64,000 nucleotides of DNA from Neoscytalidium dimidiatum (GCA_037367355.1 CM074701.1:1240001-1304000); one strand, 5' to 3'. Counted from the first letter of the stretch, positions 1-12,943 are shown. Program-made: numbers and translations. Notes: generated by a model not told the origin, from the sequence alone.

Positions 1-3000
1 ACGCTACAATTATTAAGCGCTCGCTTATTGCGACCCCTGATTGGAGCGTTGAAGGTCAGGGGCAAAATCGATCACCGGTAGAGACACAGCGGTGGTCCGA
101 GCCAGCGAGCAGATGCAAAGAGAGAGGCTCTACTTTCAGAACACTGATAGCCCGGTCAAAGCGTACTCATGTTTTAAACCAAACATCGCACCGTATGACG
201 GATCGAAGTCCATGTCTGTCATAATGAAGCTGCTGTTGCAAAATTCTAGAGAGAAAGTATTCACGTGGCCGAGCAGGTTTCTGGAGTGTGCCACATCATC
301 TTGCCTCCAACTCGCCTTTGGTGCAAAGAGATGGAGTTCCGTTGGTGGGGATACAGAAGTCCTGATGCGCAACGGGACAGTATTTTACCGAACCATTGAT
401 CGTTCCCGTGAGAGCTATGTCGAGGAGAGCTACCAGGCCGGCATTAATGGCGTCAACCCTATCTCTATCTATCAGGCGTTTAAACATTTGATTGTGTCTT
501 GAGAAATCCTCCAAGTCCTGTAGAGCATCAGCATCTGCTTCCTGGATACTTGCATATCCAGGCAACTAAGGCAAGGGGCACCGCTGCCAACCTCCGCCTC
601 CACCGCATCAGGTACACGGGCGTTGTTCTGGTTGAACCACTTTTGAACTAGACTTGGTCGCGGAAGGACTAACAGGAGAAGCCATCTGGATGTAATCCAC
701 GAGGTAAGTCCTTTTTTTCTCTTCTTCAGGAGATTCGTTCGATGATGATAGAAGTTTCTACATCTTTCCTATGCGCAGTAGGAACACTGGTCTTGAGAAG
801 GCGCCCTTGGATTCCCGCCGCCACCTTACAGGCAGGAGGGCGGATGCCGTGCAACCGGACCAACACCAGACCAATTATCGGCGAACATGCACTACTCCAA
901 TGCAGACCATTACGGCGAACAAGCCTGATTTCGGCGCTCAGTCTCGTTACTCTCGAACGGCTCGTGGCAACTGTCTTGTGGGTTTGCTACTCAGTGCAGC
1001 CAAGGCCGACGTACGGAGAATTCTGGAGCGTAGAGACTCCGATCCGTTGACACGAGGCAATTTTCTGACGCTAATGCATGCAGCAGGTACGTAAAGCAGC
1101 CTGACGCAATTGACAGCCTGCCTCGAAGACAGAACAGACCGTCACCAACGGTGGTGTGTAGAGCCTGATTGCGCTTGCGGTGCTAAAACTTGGCCGCTCA
1201 ATCCTGAAACTATGCTCGTTCCCACTGATTTTATCAATGGCTTTCGCGGACTGTTACCAATGGTTCCCTCATCTCTTAGCGTATAGGTCGCCGCACCCAT
1301 TGCTCGCCCTACCCGACTATACAAAAGTCACAGAATCGGAAGGCCTTTGAACAATCTTCGTTGCGCTGACAACCGTCATTCTGAGCCATTTGCAACGTGC
1401 ATGCAAGCAGGCTCCATCTCACCCCCGGAAATCATGCCTAAAAAGTAGCAGAGGAAAATTATGGACGACTCCATCTTTCAGGCCAGTCACCTTCCTTTTT
1501 CTCGTTTCATTCTGATTAGTTGCACGGCAACCTCTCAATCACTCGGCCTGAATGAATGGTTCCTTCTAGAATCTCCATACTGTCAGCTGGCACGTTGGCA
1601 AAAAGAACCCTTCCTTAGCAACAAAATACGTGTGACCGTCTCATACGGCCTGAGCTGGCATTTCGAAGCATATGCAAGGCTTTGACGAGTGGCACAACGC
1701 TGACGGGCGGGCATTTCACAGCAGTGCAGGCAGCCAACGGTGCTGCCACCCTTCCCACCGGCAAGGGGTCCGCATTGACCGGCACTACCATCCCTGCCTC
1801 TTTTCTGGATGCAGCTCTTACCAGAGCCGCGTGTGGATGACTTCTATACTAAGTTTTGGTCGTCACCATGCTTGAACTGGGTAGCATATGCCAGACAGCT
1901 CGGGCTCCTCGCCGAAGAGACCTCCATCTGTTGCCAGTTGGATCCTGCTGGCATGTGGCGGAGAGAAGAGGCGCGGATATGATCAGCGCGCTACAAGCCA
2001 ACAGCAACAGATTCAGACTCACCGCCTTACTCTGTACAGGAAATACCAGGACTGATGCCTCGTTCACTTAGGGACATGTGACCTGCTCCACTTTCATCAC
2101 CTTTGCAGTTGGCTGCATGGTTGAGTCAATATAGCAGATTATCCGCACAGCCTGCCACGTACAGCGCTTACTACACGCTGTTAGATATAGCTGGACACGA
2201 CACCCCAGCGGCAGCCATCGTAAAGATCTTGCGAGCCCAGCCATAGAAGCCGAAAGACGGCAATAGAAGCCGTAAGTTGGAATATACACGTGTACCTCCG
2301 TAATATGAAGAATGAAAAATAAGTAATGACAATGATAGAGATCATGGAGCAACATCAATCAGAGGCAAGTGCTCAGGGCGCAAAGTTAGTATCGGACTTG
2401 CCGTCAATGTGAGCGCACTGCCTCGCCAACTGTACTGCATGCCACTTTTCACGACCAGGTTGTCAGTTGTCAGTCGGAACGTGGCAGATGCAGCAAGAAC
2501 CATATTCAGCGAAGCAGTGATGTGCGAGAGCGATATTTTCAAGAACCTCGGTCTTGCCTTGCGCTTGATTGGACCGCTGAGGCTCGTGAAAACTCAGCCT
2601 TGCACAGGCAATACGAAGCCATTGAGTCTGTTAGACACAAACGGGCGAAAGGTAAGAGCGAAAATCCATAGAACAGATGTTCCATTGCGTTGGAAAGGGC
2701 TGTAAGTGGTTGTTGCATCAGATCCCAAGCCGTTAGGTCAAGCCGCAGGCGACCCCGCCCGCCTCCTTCGGTGCCGTTTGCCAGCATCCGCTGGCGACCA
2801 CGCCTCCGCCACTCACCCCGCTCACGCGCTGCCATCAACAGCCCCACCATCACCGCTACCCACTACTGCCTTCCCGTCTTCTCCATTTCCTCATGGACCC
2901 TTCCCCTGGCAACTGTTGGCTCTGAACAAAATGTCACGGGATTGGCTCGGTGTGCAGCCCATCATGCGGACATAGCATGGTGATGTGTTACCGATTTATA

Positions 3001-4019
3001 ATTATCTTGCAACTGACTTATCATAGTCACATGCCTCCACTTATAATATCATGATTAGCTCATCTTTATCTCGTGTGTCCGCACATCTCCCTGTCGGCTT
3101 CTCCCATCACGACGAGAACTTCTTCAACGCGACAATGGTTAGTTATAAAACTTAAGTCACGTGGTCTAGTTATTCACATATTCGCAGTTTCAGCAGACGA
3201 GGATGATCAAAGATCCAAGGCGGAAATGAGCAAGAATCAAGCACTCATGTACAAATAGATGGTTTCTAATCGTGCCTGTCCTTGGGAAATCCGATAGATC
3301 GTAATTCCTTCACAAGCCGAACAATATATCAGCCTTGCTACCGACTTTCACACCACATCCCTTTGGTCGCACACTAAGTCCATGTCGGTGTTCTTATTCA
3401 GCTTCATTATACACCTGGCCTTTCCATACACCGCTGTGATGTCAATCATTGCTGTTCATGTATACGAGCAGTGGCCTTCTGGGCGCTGAGCTATGATAAA
3501 GATACTAACATTAAATCAAAGCCGTCGGAGTGGTTACGGCGCCCATGGGATAGTGCCCAAGAACCTTCGGCATCGGAAAGCCTGATCCCGACGTTGTCCT
3601 CCGTTTCCGAAGCATGATAATACCGGGTGAGACACGAATTTGAAACACACTATAGCCATTCACAAACTTTTCTACGCGTCTTAGTCCAGAGTGGGTCTGC
3701 ACATCATTCGGTTATAGCTCCTCAGTCTTGCTGTTCCGTCCCGTTCGCCACAACTCTAACGCACGGGCTTACCTATTACAGATGAAGTGCGAGCTCCGCA
3801 ATATCACCGAAAATGTATCGCCAGCTTTGTGCTTAACTCAAGAGAACCCCCTGCAATGTACTTTCCGAATGTGTACACTACCGGCTCCGCGGAATACCTA
3901 CACGGGGCCTGTGCTGTTCATATGCCAAGCAGTATCGCTGGTATAAGAAGGAAACAGTTGGTGATTCCTTTGAGGTCCTGAACGTCCTCAACTTTTCTCA
4001 TCTTCAGTCTCGAGCTACC
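1..4019. other. Gene-poor left end with decayed reading frames
   Basis: I find no intact gene here. Open frames are short, overlap on both strands and match no family I know. On the minus strand, 565..296 and 372..136 read as two consecutive fragments that a one-base shift near 320 would connect, which could be an old gene relic. The stretch 2700-2900 is locally GC-rich but has no convincing frame. A CT-rich, TATA-poor segment just upstream of 4020 probably contains the promoter of the P450 gene. Confidence 0.5.
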
Positions 4020-5783
4020 ATGGCTGCAGATAAAGAGCTTGATTCTACCGTATCCGCGGCTACCCCTCTTGTTTTGCAAGCACTTGGCACTTCTGTATGT
4101 TCAATTTCGGTTCCTGTGCAATGTCAGCTCTTTAACCGCCGCTACAGTTGCTCTTTGGTCTCATCGCCATCGCCTTCTACAGACTTTACCTTCACCCGCT
4201 AAGCAAGTGTAAGTTTTCAAGATCGGCCTTACCTGCATGGAAACAAACACGCTTATTCCACTCTAGACCCCGGTCCAAAGTATGCTGCCCTGTCTGAGCT
4301 TGTTTACCGTTACATTTCCATGCGAGGCGAAGTACCAGCCTGGACACACCGCATGCACATGAAGTATGGGGACATCGTACGGCTCGGCCCTAACAGGCTT
4401 AGTCTTACGGACCCTCAGGCATGGAAAGACGTGCATGGTCACCGTGTCAAGGCGGTTGTCAAGGATCCCAGACTCTACGGGTTTGAAATCAACAACGAAG
4501 CCTCGCTCGTCAACATGTTCGACGATGCCGAGCATAGCCGCTCTCGCAAGATTTTTTCCAACGCCTTCTCTGACAAGGCATTGAGGCAGCAAGAACCCCT
4601 CATCAGGGGATACGTCGACCAACTGATTTCCAACCTGAAAAGCGTCGCCGGCACCGAGACGGACATTGTCAAACACTACAACTGTACGACCTTCGACGTG
4701 ATGGCCGACCTCACGTTCGGGGAATCCCTCGGCCTGCTGCAGGCTTCCGAGTATACGCCATGGGTCAGCTCGATCTTCAGTGGACTCAAGGCGCTTGATT
4801 TCATGACCAATGCGGCCGAATACCCACTTCTTGGTTTCCTGATCAACACGTTCATGCCGAAGAGGTTTATCGAGATGAGGAAAATTCATTTCCAACATTC
4901 GGTTGACAGGGTCGAGCGGCGCATGGAGAAGGGAGTCACCGACAAGCCCGACATCTGGAGCCTTGTCCTGGAAAAAGGCATGGACATTCTTTCCAGGGGC
5001 AAAATGTACTCGCAGTCATCGTCTTTCATGATCGCCGGCACGGAAACCACCGCCACTACTCTCAGCGGTCTGACCTGGTGCCTCCTCAAGAATCCGGACA
5101 AGCTGAAGAAAGTCACGGAGGAGGTCCGCGCATTTCGCTCAGAGGACGAGCTTACTCTGGAGAATCTTCAGCATCTGAAGTACCTGCAAGCTTGCTTCGA
5201 GGAAGGACTCCGCTACTATCCGCCGGTCCCCGGTGGATTGGCGAGGATAGTTACGACGGGAGGGGGCAAGGTCTGTGGGGAATGGCTTCCGGAGTCGGTA
5301 GGTCAAGATTCAATCTCCTTCATTATTACCTATAGCAGCTCGGAAAGAGATAAGAGAAGCTTACACCTCGCCTAGACCCGCCTTTCTGTGCCGCAAATGC
5401 CCATGTACCGCTCCCCGCGCAACTTTAAAGACCCTGACTCGTTCATCCCCGAACGCTGGCTTCCAGACACAGGCTATGACACCGACAGAAAAGAGGCTCT
5501 TCAGCCCTTCTCGACCGGTCCTCGCAACTGTATTGGCAAAAAGTGAGCACCTCACAGCACCCCTCACTTTCCCTTTTCTTTGCTTTCTATGACGTCTGGG
5601 AGGTGTGCTAATTCGCGAAGTTTGGCTTATCACGAGATGCGGATTATTCTCGCCAAAGTGCTGTGGCACTTTGATTTGGAGCTTAGCCCGCGGAGCGATA
5701 ACTGGATCGAGCAGAAGATCTGGATCCTGTGGGATAAGCCGCCTCTATGGGTAATTGTGAAGCCTGTCGTTCGGGAGGCTTGA
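4020..5783 (+). CDS. Cytochrome P450 monooxygenase
   Basis: Five exons: 4020..4094, 4148..4208, 4267..5297, 5376..5542, 5621..5783, giving 498 residues, a normal length for a fungal microsomal P450. The reading frame closes at every junction. An N-terminal hydrophobic anchor encoded by exon 2 is followed by the usual YRLYLHPLSKYPGPK hinge. The I-helix oxygen-binding motif AGTETT lies near residue 300, the ExxR pair (EGLR) near 358, PERW near 416, and the heme loop FSTGPRNCIG places the thiolate cysteine at about 441. These features show a complete heme-thiolate oxygenase of the ER membrane that takes electrons from P450 reductase. The sequence resembles the benzoate-hydroxylase/isotrichodermin-hydroxylase-like fungal group, but the substrate cannot be read from the sequence. 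No other pathway enzyme lies beside it, so it is not an obvious biosynthetic cluster. Confidence 0.92.
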
Positions 5784-6392
5784 AAAGCACGTGTCGCTTA
5801 GATTAGACGTGCCAGTAGAGTTCGGCATCAATATGTGTTCTTAGAGGATGGAGTTCTTTAGTAGATAAATTACTTGGTTGCTTCTGCGTACTAGACAATG
5901 TCCCGCCAGTCTGGATCTGCCGGCCTTCGGAAGAAGGAATAGGTATTCTATAAGAGGCTATTGTACCTTTACCCACTGTGCCTAGCTTTTCTCCTGCATG
6001 TCTCTGCAACGCTGTTGTGTACATGAAGCCATTGATCCTCTTCAATCACACTCTATTCGCTGTCTCACTAGGCTGCAGTACTCTAGCTTTACTTCACTAA
6101 TCACATATGCCCATGAAGTCTATTCAAAAAGCTTTGAATGACATAGGTATCAATTGCCGCAAGGCTATGTTGAATCTAAGAAGCCGAAAACTTTTTCTCC
6201 CACTTTTCTGTCGCAACCCACCTCACTTCGCAAGTTCCTCATTCTGCCCCACCATCCGACAGTGCTCTCATTCTGAATACTTGGCAAATACTTGGGCACG
6301 ATAGAACACAAAAACTCCTCCCGTCCAGAATAGAAGGGTTTAACGGCAAACCAAGAACCAATTTCGACCAACATATCCCCCCCTGCCCGACT
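5784..6392. other. Intergenic spacer between convergent genes
   Basis: This spacer holds the 3' flank of the P450 gene and the 3' flank of the minus-strand membrane protein. I see no convincing coding frame or RNA gene in it. Confidence 0.5.
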
Positions 6393-7162
6393 CTACGACC
6401 TGCCCCCCCTCTCCCTCCACACGGCGCCGAACTCGCCCGCCACGGCGCTCATGACGCTGCCCCGCCTGCCGACCATCTCCTCGACCTCGCCATCCGCGCC
6501 GCCGGCGTCGTCCTCGTCCTCGCCCGCCGTCACCAGCGCCAGCACCTCGTGGCCGACGGCGCTGCCGACCAGGGCGCCGCTCACGGCCCACACGCCGGCG
6601 ACGCGCACGACGTCCTCGAGGCCGAAGCCGAGGCCGAGGCCGGCGGTGACGCCCATCAGCAGGCCGGCGGCCAGCAGGGCGTCCTGGTGGGCGTCGCCGC
6701 GGGCGCGGCGGTGGGCGTACAGCATGGCGACGGAGACGAGGTGGATGGCGACGGCGGCGAGGAAGACGGGGCGGGGGATCTCGGTGATGAAGTGGGAGGG
6801 CTGATGGTTGGGGTGCGAGCACGGCATGCGCGAGAGGTCGAGCAGGTGCTGCAGCCAGACGGGGTGGCGGTAGAGCGAGATGAGGAGCGCGGAGCAGAGC
6901 GTCGTGGTGGAGGTGGCGATGGTCGTGAGCAGGGAGGAGGTGGTGGCTTCGTTGGCGGCGTCGAGGTCGATGCTGCTGTTGTCGTCGTGGTCGTTGGTGG
7001 ACGTGGGGGCCAGGAGAGGACGGAGCTCGCCTTTCTCCAGGTCGGTTCTAAGCGCGGGAATCGCGTTAGTAGGGAGGAGAAGGGAAAATAGGGGCCGCAG
7101 GGATCTTGATTCTGCGGGAAGATTGCGGCGGATGCGCAGGAAAGCACTTACGACGGCTCCAT
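6393..7162 (-). CDS. Small multi-pass membrane protein, unrecognised family
   Basis: Two exons on the minus strand, 7162..7152 and 7047..6393, encode 221 residues. The first exon is only 11 nt (start MEPS). The intron has a GTAAGT donor, an ACTAACG branch site and a CTTAG acceptor, and splicing puts the ATG in frame with the long exon, so this start is better than the unspliced frame. The protein has an acidic, Asn/Asp-rich N-terminal tail, then about four hydrophobic segments (roughly residues 40-60, 90-110, 125-145 and 150-175) and a charged Gly/Asp/Glu-rich C-terminal tail. It looks like an integral membrane protein with both tails in the cytosol. I do not recognise the family and assign no function. 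The exon is GC-rich, and this creates long but spurious frames on the opposite strand. Confidence 0.7.
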
Positions 7163-9589
7163 GGCTCTGGGAGAGGTCATTTTTGGGTGCGGCGCGGGCC
7201 GGGAGGATCTGGAGGCTGGCGTTGCTGGAAGTGGTTTCGCGGTGGCGAATTCCGGGTATGATTCGACGCCTAAGACTTTGAAGGCTTTCCGGAAGCGGTG
7301 GTAGTAGAGGTACGAGTAGGGGCGATCTGACGGGATGCACGGTCAGCAGGATCTTGCATGGATCAGTGCGATCGAAATGTTTCACACACATGAATCTTCC
7401 GGCAGTGCGTTATCCGCGTCTAGCTCAGCATGTACAATGGGCGATTCTTCGTCGCGATGGTGAGGAGAGTTGTGTTCGATGGCTCCTGAAGACAGGAGAA
7501 AGGCCGGTTGTGAAATAGGGGTTCTGTGGTAATCGCATTGGTTCGGTTGGCCAGCAAATCCGAGATTGAGCGAGTCAACGGGCTTTGGAGATCGCTCCCC
7601 TGCAGCCGCCCCGCGCCGGCATTCGTCCGAGATGCTTGAGAGTGAGACAATATTTAGATGGGGGGCCGAATACATTCTCGATGTGACTGGAGTTGACTCC
7701 GAAGTGGCAGAGCTGCTATCGAAGGCGATGCCATTAGTTCCCTCCTCCGATGAGCTGCAGCCGGCGAACACTCTGGACGCACCTAGCGAGTCCAAGCTCC
7801 GGCTTTGACAGAGCTTGGGTTAGTTTAGCTTGGTTCTGCTTAGCCATGTTCAGAGGATCTTCTGGTAATCGTTAGGGATGATAGATAGATCGCCGTGCGA
7901 ATTGATATGGATTCTTTGTAGGCGAGGAGACGATCAATTAACACTTCTCAGGCGATAAGGCTGAGGCGGCCGTTCCCATTTTGAGGAGGCGGTATATCAA
8001 ACGAGTCTGCCACGTCAGGGGTGGAGAACAGCTGCGGGAGGCTGGAAACGGTAACGGTAAAGAATTTCTGGAACCCAGATCAGTGGGGCCATCTCGGCTA
8101 TCTACGGTGTGAATGGCGCCAGCGTTCTGCTGTGGCTGGCATGGCTTTCTGCCACGGGCGGAATGATCCCACCTACAGCGGACGGTGGCATGAAACGACA
8201 TTTACCGCTTCTCTGGTGAGAGAATGGCGCTTGCAGAGACAGGCTGGGTGACCGGAGGGTGGAGAGATTGTATGAGGCTGCATTTGGTTGCGATGCTGCA
8301 GGCATCCTCACGTGGCGTTCACGCAGACAGTGCGCTCGGAGGTGAACAAACATATGGTAATCACTCTCACCTTGTATACGACGGTGGTCATAGTCCAGTG
8401 TTACAATGACCTCCATCAGTTACGGTAATCAAGCCCCAGGTACCAGCTGCTAGCCAAACGGAGTCAGTACGGATGTTGGACAGAGTCATTTTCCCGGTTC
8501 TCTCGTACTTCAGCCTCATTGCCGACTTCTTGCCTGAGCTGCTGGGATAGCACGGGCCAGAAACACGCTGTACAAAGACTCGGTCTGGATTATATCCGGA
8601 GCCCTCGCCGTTCTCTCCGCTATACGTCCCGCATACGATGCCGGCCATGGCTCCGGAGGTCAGTGTGGGCAGCGGTCTGGAATTGAAGTGGGATAACTGG
8701 GTCGAATCAGAGTTCCCAGCAACATTTGTTTGGCCGCGCACAAACATAAGGCTGCTTCATACATGACTTCTGCTGTTGGAGAGATGTGGTTGCCTCAGAA
8801 ACTCCAGACCCTTTGAAGTCTCGCAAGTTGTTTGATCAGCGGGGACTTCAACACATGCAAATGCCGCTGCCACACGAGAGAAAACACGTCTAGAAGGTTA
8901 AATAGCTCGACGGAATCCTTCGGGCAGCGCATTGAGTTATGACGAGAACCCACCCTCTTTTTTTCTCTACGTCTTTGACCATCATGGATGTCGTTACGAT
9001 TTTCACAGGTATTGCCAACCTCGACTGGGGCGCAAAAGAAGCGCAGGTCACGTTGTGGAATGGGTGTCCTTATCAGCTTATCGGCGGGCTCGAACACTGA
9101 CAAAACGCGTTATATCCGTCAAGCTCGTATGTTTAATTCGGAGTGTGAGTGAGGGGAGGGAGATGGCGGGGTCGGAGGTGGTCCGGGGACAGTGTGGGAT
9201 GTGAAGGGTTGGAGATGGAGTGGAGATGGACATGGACATGGACATGGAGATGGAGCGAGGCAGCAGTTGCGTCAGCGAATCGCGGGGCCCTGGCTGCCAC
9301 ATTTGTCAGGCACTGCATGGGCATCTCCAATCCCGTCACCGTTCACCGTTGCCCGTCGCCGCCGCCGCCGCCGCAAATCGCCGCCTGGTGCTTCTAGTCA
9401 CAGTTTCACGCTCACGCCCGCGCACCAGTTTTACATATTCCTCGCGAAGCACACTGGACACGCACTATCACTTCGCCGCTCCCTCCGGTTTCTTGCGCAT
9501 CGCCCCGCCGGCATACGCGCTGCCAGCATCGCACTCGTCCTTCCGCATCGTCGCCGCCGTCACGACGACCACTCCTACCAGCATACCTC
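7163..9589. other. Intergenic region, possible small orphan frames
   Basis: This 2.4-kb stretch separates the membrane protein gene and the RBR ligase gene. A minus-strand frame at 7795..7382 (137 residues, Ser-rich, unrecognised) overlaps a plus-strand frame at 7566..7808, and neither is convincing. A second minus-strand frame at 8747..8388 matches nothing I know. An ATGGAC/ATGGAG hexamer repeat runs through 9226..9255. The last 250 bp are pyrimidine-rich and probably hold the RBR promoter and leader. Confidence 0.45.
9226..9255 (+). repeat. Hexanucleotide microsatellite (ATGGAC/ATGGAG)
   Basis: Five adjacent 6-bp units, three ATGGAC followed by two ATGGAG, are seen directly. The repeat lies about 335 bp upstream of the RBR ligase start. 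It is a simple-sequence tract and probably has no coding role. Confidence 0.8.
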
Positions 9590-11509
9590 ATGGCCGACAC
9601 GAGCGACGATGAACGCGAAGAAGAACTTTCCTCCATTGCTGCTATATTTCCCGAGCTAGTGCTAGATCCTCAGAACCCCTTCAAGGCATCCATCGACCTG
9701 CCCGTCGCGCCTTCTTCTCCGCTCGCCGTTACATTTCCGTCCGCTGTCGACGGCGCCCCGCCCGCATCGCTGCCCACGCCACCCACCTCCGATAATGAAG
9801 GCCCTCCTACGACCGCAGATCCAAAACCGCCCGCTCAGGATATCCACCGCTTGGCCTATCTTCCGCCGCTCCGGCTGCAGGTGACACTGCCCGACGGCTA
9901 TCCTGCCGAGAAGCCACCCCACTTCGACCTCTCGACCTCACCCAGATGGCTGCCGGATACTACACTGAAGAAGCTGGTCGATGAGGGTCCCGCACTCTGG
10001 GAAGAATATGGACGTTGTCAAGTTGTCTTCGCCTACATCGACTTCCTCCAGCAGGCCACCGAGCGCTGCTTTGACCTTGTCGGCGATGAGGGTGCTGTCA
10101 TTGAGGTCGCTGAGGAGATGAAGATCCCATTGCTGGACTACGACATTAAGACAAAACGCGAGAAGTTCGAGCAGGAGACCTTCGACTGCGGCGTATGTCT
10201 TGAGCCGAAGAAGGGCTCCGTCTGCCATCGTCTCATGCGCTGCGGTCACGTCTTCTGTGTCTCTTGCCTCCAGGATTTCTACACGAACTGTATCAAAGAG
10301 GGCGATGTTTCGGCTGTCAAGTGCCTCGACCCTACCTGCGGGAAGGAGGATAAGAAGAGCGGCAAAAAGAAGTCAGAGCGGACTATCAGTCCGGGGGAGC
10401 TGCTGCAAATCCCTGTTGAGCAGGACATGGTCAAGCGTTACGTTGAGATGAAGCGCAAGAAGAAGCTGGAGGCGGATAAAGATACCGTGTACTGCCCTCG
10501 TAAATGGTGTCAGGGCCCCGCGCGTTCGAAAAAGTATCCCAAGATTACCGACCTCGCTCAGCTCGTCGACTCCGACTCAGAAGACGAAGAAGAACCGGGC
10601 GTCCCGCCCCGGGATAGGGTCGAGGAGCAAATGCGCGGCTCTCAGTCCAGCGATCGCCTGGCTGTCTGCGAGGATTGCGAGTACGCCTTCTGCCGCGTTT
10701 GCTTGGCAGGCTGGCACGGCGAGTTCGTCCGTTGCTATCCACGCAACGCCACCGAGTTGACCGAGGAGGAGCAGGCATCCTACGATTACCTCCGCTTGCA
10801 TACCTCCCAATGCCCTACCTGCTCCTCGCCCTGCCAGAAGACCCACGGTTGCAATCACATGTGCTGCTTCCAGTGCCGCACTCATTTCTGCTACCTGTGC
10901 GGCGCCTGGCTCGACCCCAGCAATCCTTACCAGCATTTCAACAACAAGAAGACCGGCTGCTACATGCGCCTCTGGGAGCTGGAGGAAGGCGACGAGGGCG
11001 TCGGCGACGCCCGCTTCGAGGGCGCTCGCGGCTGGGAAGCCGCCATCGCCGCCGCCAACGAGGCGGACGCGCACGCCGCGCAAGCTGCTGAGAACGCCGC
11101 CGCCGCCGCCGCCGCCGGCGCGCTGCCCCCTCCCGCGCCTGCTGCAGACCAGAACAACGCCGCTGCCATGCCGCCTGCCCCGATGCCGCCTCGTGCCGAC
11201 GCGGACCCGCCGCTGGTCGTGGCGATGAACCAGCTCAGGATCGCGCCTCCGCAGGACCAGCGGCAGCCTCAGCGCCGCCCCAATCCGAACCAGCGCAACC
11301 GGAACGCCAACGCCAATCAGCCCCGTCGCCAGCAGCAGCGCTTGCCTGCTGGTGGTCGCCACGTGCGGTTTCATGGTAATGCTCGGTTGGCCCAGGATGA
11401 CGCGCTACAGCGCTTCTTGGCCGCGGCACAAGCGGATGAGGAAGATGGGTGGGACAGCGATGAACTAGACGAAGATGGTGATGAGGCGTGGGTGATTCCG
11501 GAGCGGTGA
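9590..11509 (+). CDS. RBR-type E3 ubiquitin ligase with RWD domain (RNF14/ITT1-like)
   Basis: One uninterrupted exon encodes 639 residues. The N-terminal ~165 residues form an RWD domain (start EREEELSSIAAIFPEL). A RING1 begins near residue 200 (CGVC, then CGHVFCVSC). It is followed by an in-between-RING region with CEDC and FCRVC, and a RING2 near 406 (CPTCSSPC) containing GCNHM, whose cysteine is the expected catalytic thioester residue. RWD plus RBR is the RNF14/yeast Itt1 arrangement. Such enzymes take ubiquitin from an E2 onto their own cysteine before passing it to a substrate. RNF14 relatives act on stalled ribosomes and on translation-termination factors. The C-terminal ~160 residues are low-complexity, with Ala-rich, Pro-rich and Gln/Arg/Asn-rich blocks ending in an acidic tail. 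An Asp/Glu-rich insert lies between RING1 and the end of the IBR. The domain call is firm. The specific substrate is inferred. Confidence 0.93.
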   Translation: MADTSDDEREEELSSIAAIFPELVLDPQNPFKASIDLPVAPSSPLAVTFPSAVDGAPPASLPTPPTSDNEGPPTTADPKPPAQDIHRLAYLPPLRLQVTLPDGYPAEKPPHFDLSTSPRWLPDTTLKKLVDEGPALWEEYGRCQVVFAYIDFLQQATERCFDLVGDEGAVIEVAEEMKIPLLDYDIKTKREKFEQETFDCGVCLEPKKGSVCHRLMRCGHVFCVSCLQDFYTNCIKEGDVSAVKCLDPTCGKEDKKSGKKKSERTISPGELLQIPVEQDMVKRYVEMKRKKKLEADKDTVYCPRKWCQGPARSKKYPKITDLAQLVDSDSEDEEEPGVPPRDRVEEQMRGSQSSDRLAVCEDCEYAFCRVCLAGWHGEFVRCYPRNATELTEEEQASYDYLRLHTSQCPTCSSPCQKTHGCNHMCCFQCRTHFCYLCGAWLDPSNPYQHFNNKKTGCYMRLWELEEGDEGVGDARFEGARGWEAAIAAANEADAHAAQAAENAAAAAAAGALPPPAPAADQNNAAAMPPAPMPPRADADPPLVVAMNQLRIAPPQDQRQPQRRPNPNQRNRNANANQPRRQQQRLPAGGRHVRFHGNARLAQDDALQRFLAAAQADEEDGWDSDELDEDGDEAWVIPER

Positions 11510-12943
11510 CTACATGGCAGAGACACGGCAAGGTCGGATGTCAGTGGACAAAGAAGTTGACGATTCTTCTCATTTGCATTGCGCGGAGTTTTTTATCATG
11601 TTTGGATTATGTGGCATAGCAACTGGTCTCCGTACCAAGGCGTTTTGGTTTTTTGATTTTCCTTTTTTTTTTTTCATGATTCCCCACGGGATTTTGAAGG
11701 AATTTTTCGGGTTGAGGAAGATGAAGATTGAAAGCTCCTGTGTGAGCATCTATATGATATGTATGTACAACGAAGCAGATATTGATACAGCAGTGACGGC
11801 GGGAGTTGCCCTTCGATCGAAAATAATCAATTTCTAGGGAGAGATTCCAAACAGCCGTTTGGACGTATTGCTATGTATTCTATTTTCGATTCCGCTTTTA
11901 AATTTGTCGGGATGATGATAATGCCGTTCCTGATGCCAACCACGACGGTTGATCTTGTGCACATGGTCACATTGAACATATCATGGATCACCCCTTCAGG
12001 CACCACCAAAGTGGTGAGCTAAATGGCTATACGTATGATCAAGTGAGAACAGAGCTGTAATGCTCTTAGGGATCATAAATGGTAGCCAGTTAGGAAAATG
12101 ATGGATCTGAGATGCACGGCCGCTGTGAGTTCATCGGCCAGCACAAGTATCAAGCCTCCTCTGTCTCAGACGATGCCTCCGTAGCAATAAGGCTCTTCAC
12201 CGCTCACTCAGACTCCATTTCTACCATGAGTGGCAACCACGGGAGCAGCATTTTCCTCCTTCAAGCGCTCTCAGAGCTTGTCCTTCGGCATTGTCTTACG
12301 TGTGAGGCATTCGGTAGCTGGGGGTCCGACACCAATTCTTCGAACAGCGATGCAGCCAAAGCGATCCACCTCAAGGAACTCATCATTTGACCACTGATAG
12401 TCGCTATGATGACCTTTTTGACCAATGCCGTTCACTATCGTATTTCAATACATCATTGTTCCCCGGCTACCGGTGAACAGCCTTTCCAAAGAGTACCACC
12501 TTCCATCAACCCCCAGTGAGCCAGTCCAAGTAAGCTTGCGCTTTTATTCAGCGAGAGTGCAATCCTGAGAACGTTATAATGATGCTTATGGCTCCATCCA
12601 TAGTTCTAGGCAGCTGAGGAAGTAGTCCAAGTACAGATTCTCGGTCGACTTTGCTCTCATGTCTGTCCAGATGGTTGCTTCCAGGCACTTGGGATCTCTT
12701 ACGTGCCATCATATGCCTTCTTGAGACGGTACTTCTGTTGCAATCCAAAGGATAAATACCTCTGCCGAATCGTGGTACTCTAATCAGGGCCGACCCATTT
12801 CCGGTTGGGTGATGATCCACGGGCGTATCGTGCCTGCAACTCCTCTGACTGAGCTACCACAGACCTTTCAAGAAACCGTGATCTTATAAGTGCTCAGGTC
12901 TCGGTAGAACGTCAATACTCAAGAGTGGATGCGAAAATACTGC
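11510..12943. other. Intergenic region between convergent genes
   Basis: This region contains the 3' flanks of the RBR ligase gene (+) and Sld7 (-). The open frames at 11514-11837, 12112-12390 and 12820-12548 are short and unrecognised. A T-rich tract lies near 11655-11675. Confidence 0.5.

Noticed and set aside
6549..7091. 180-residue Gly/Glu-rich plus-strand frame
   Set aside because: A GC-bias shadow of the minus-strand membrane protein gene, which has proper splice signals and hydrophobic helices.
10577..11374. 265-residue minus-strand frame inside the RBR ligase gene
   Set aside because: A shadow of the GC-rich RBR exon. The sense frame has complete RING/IBR cysteines.
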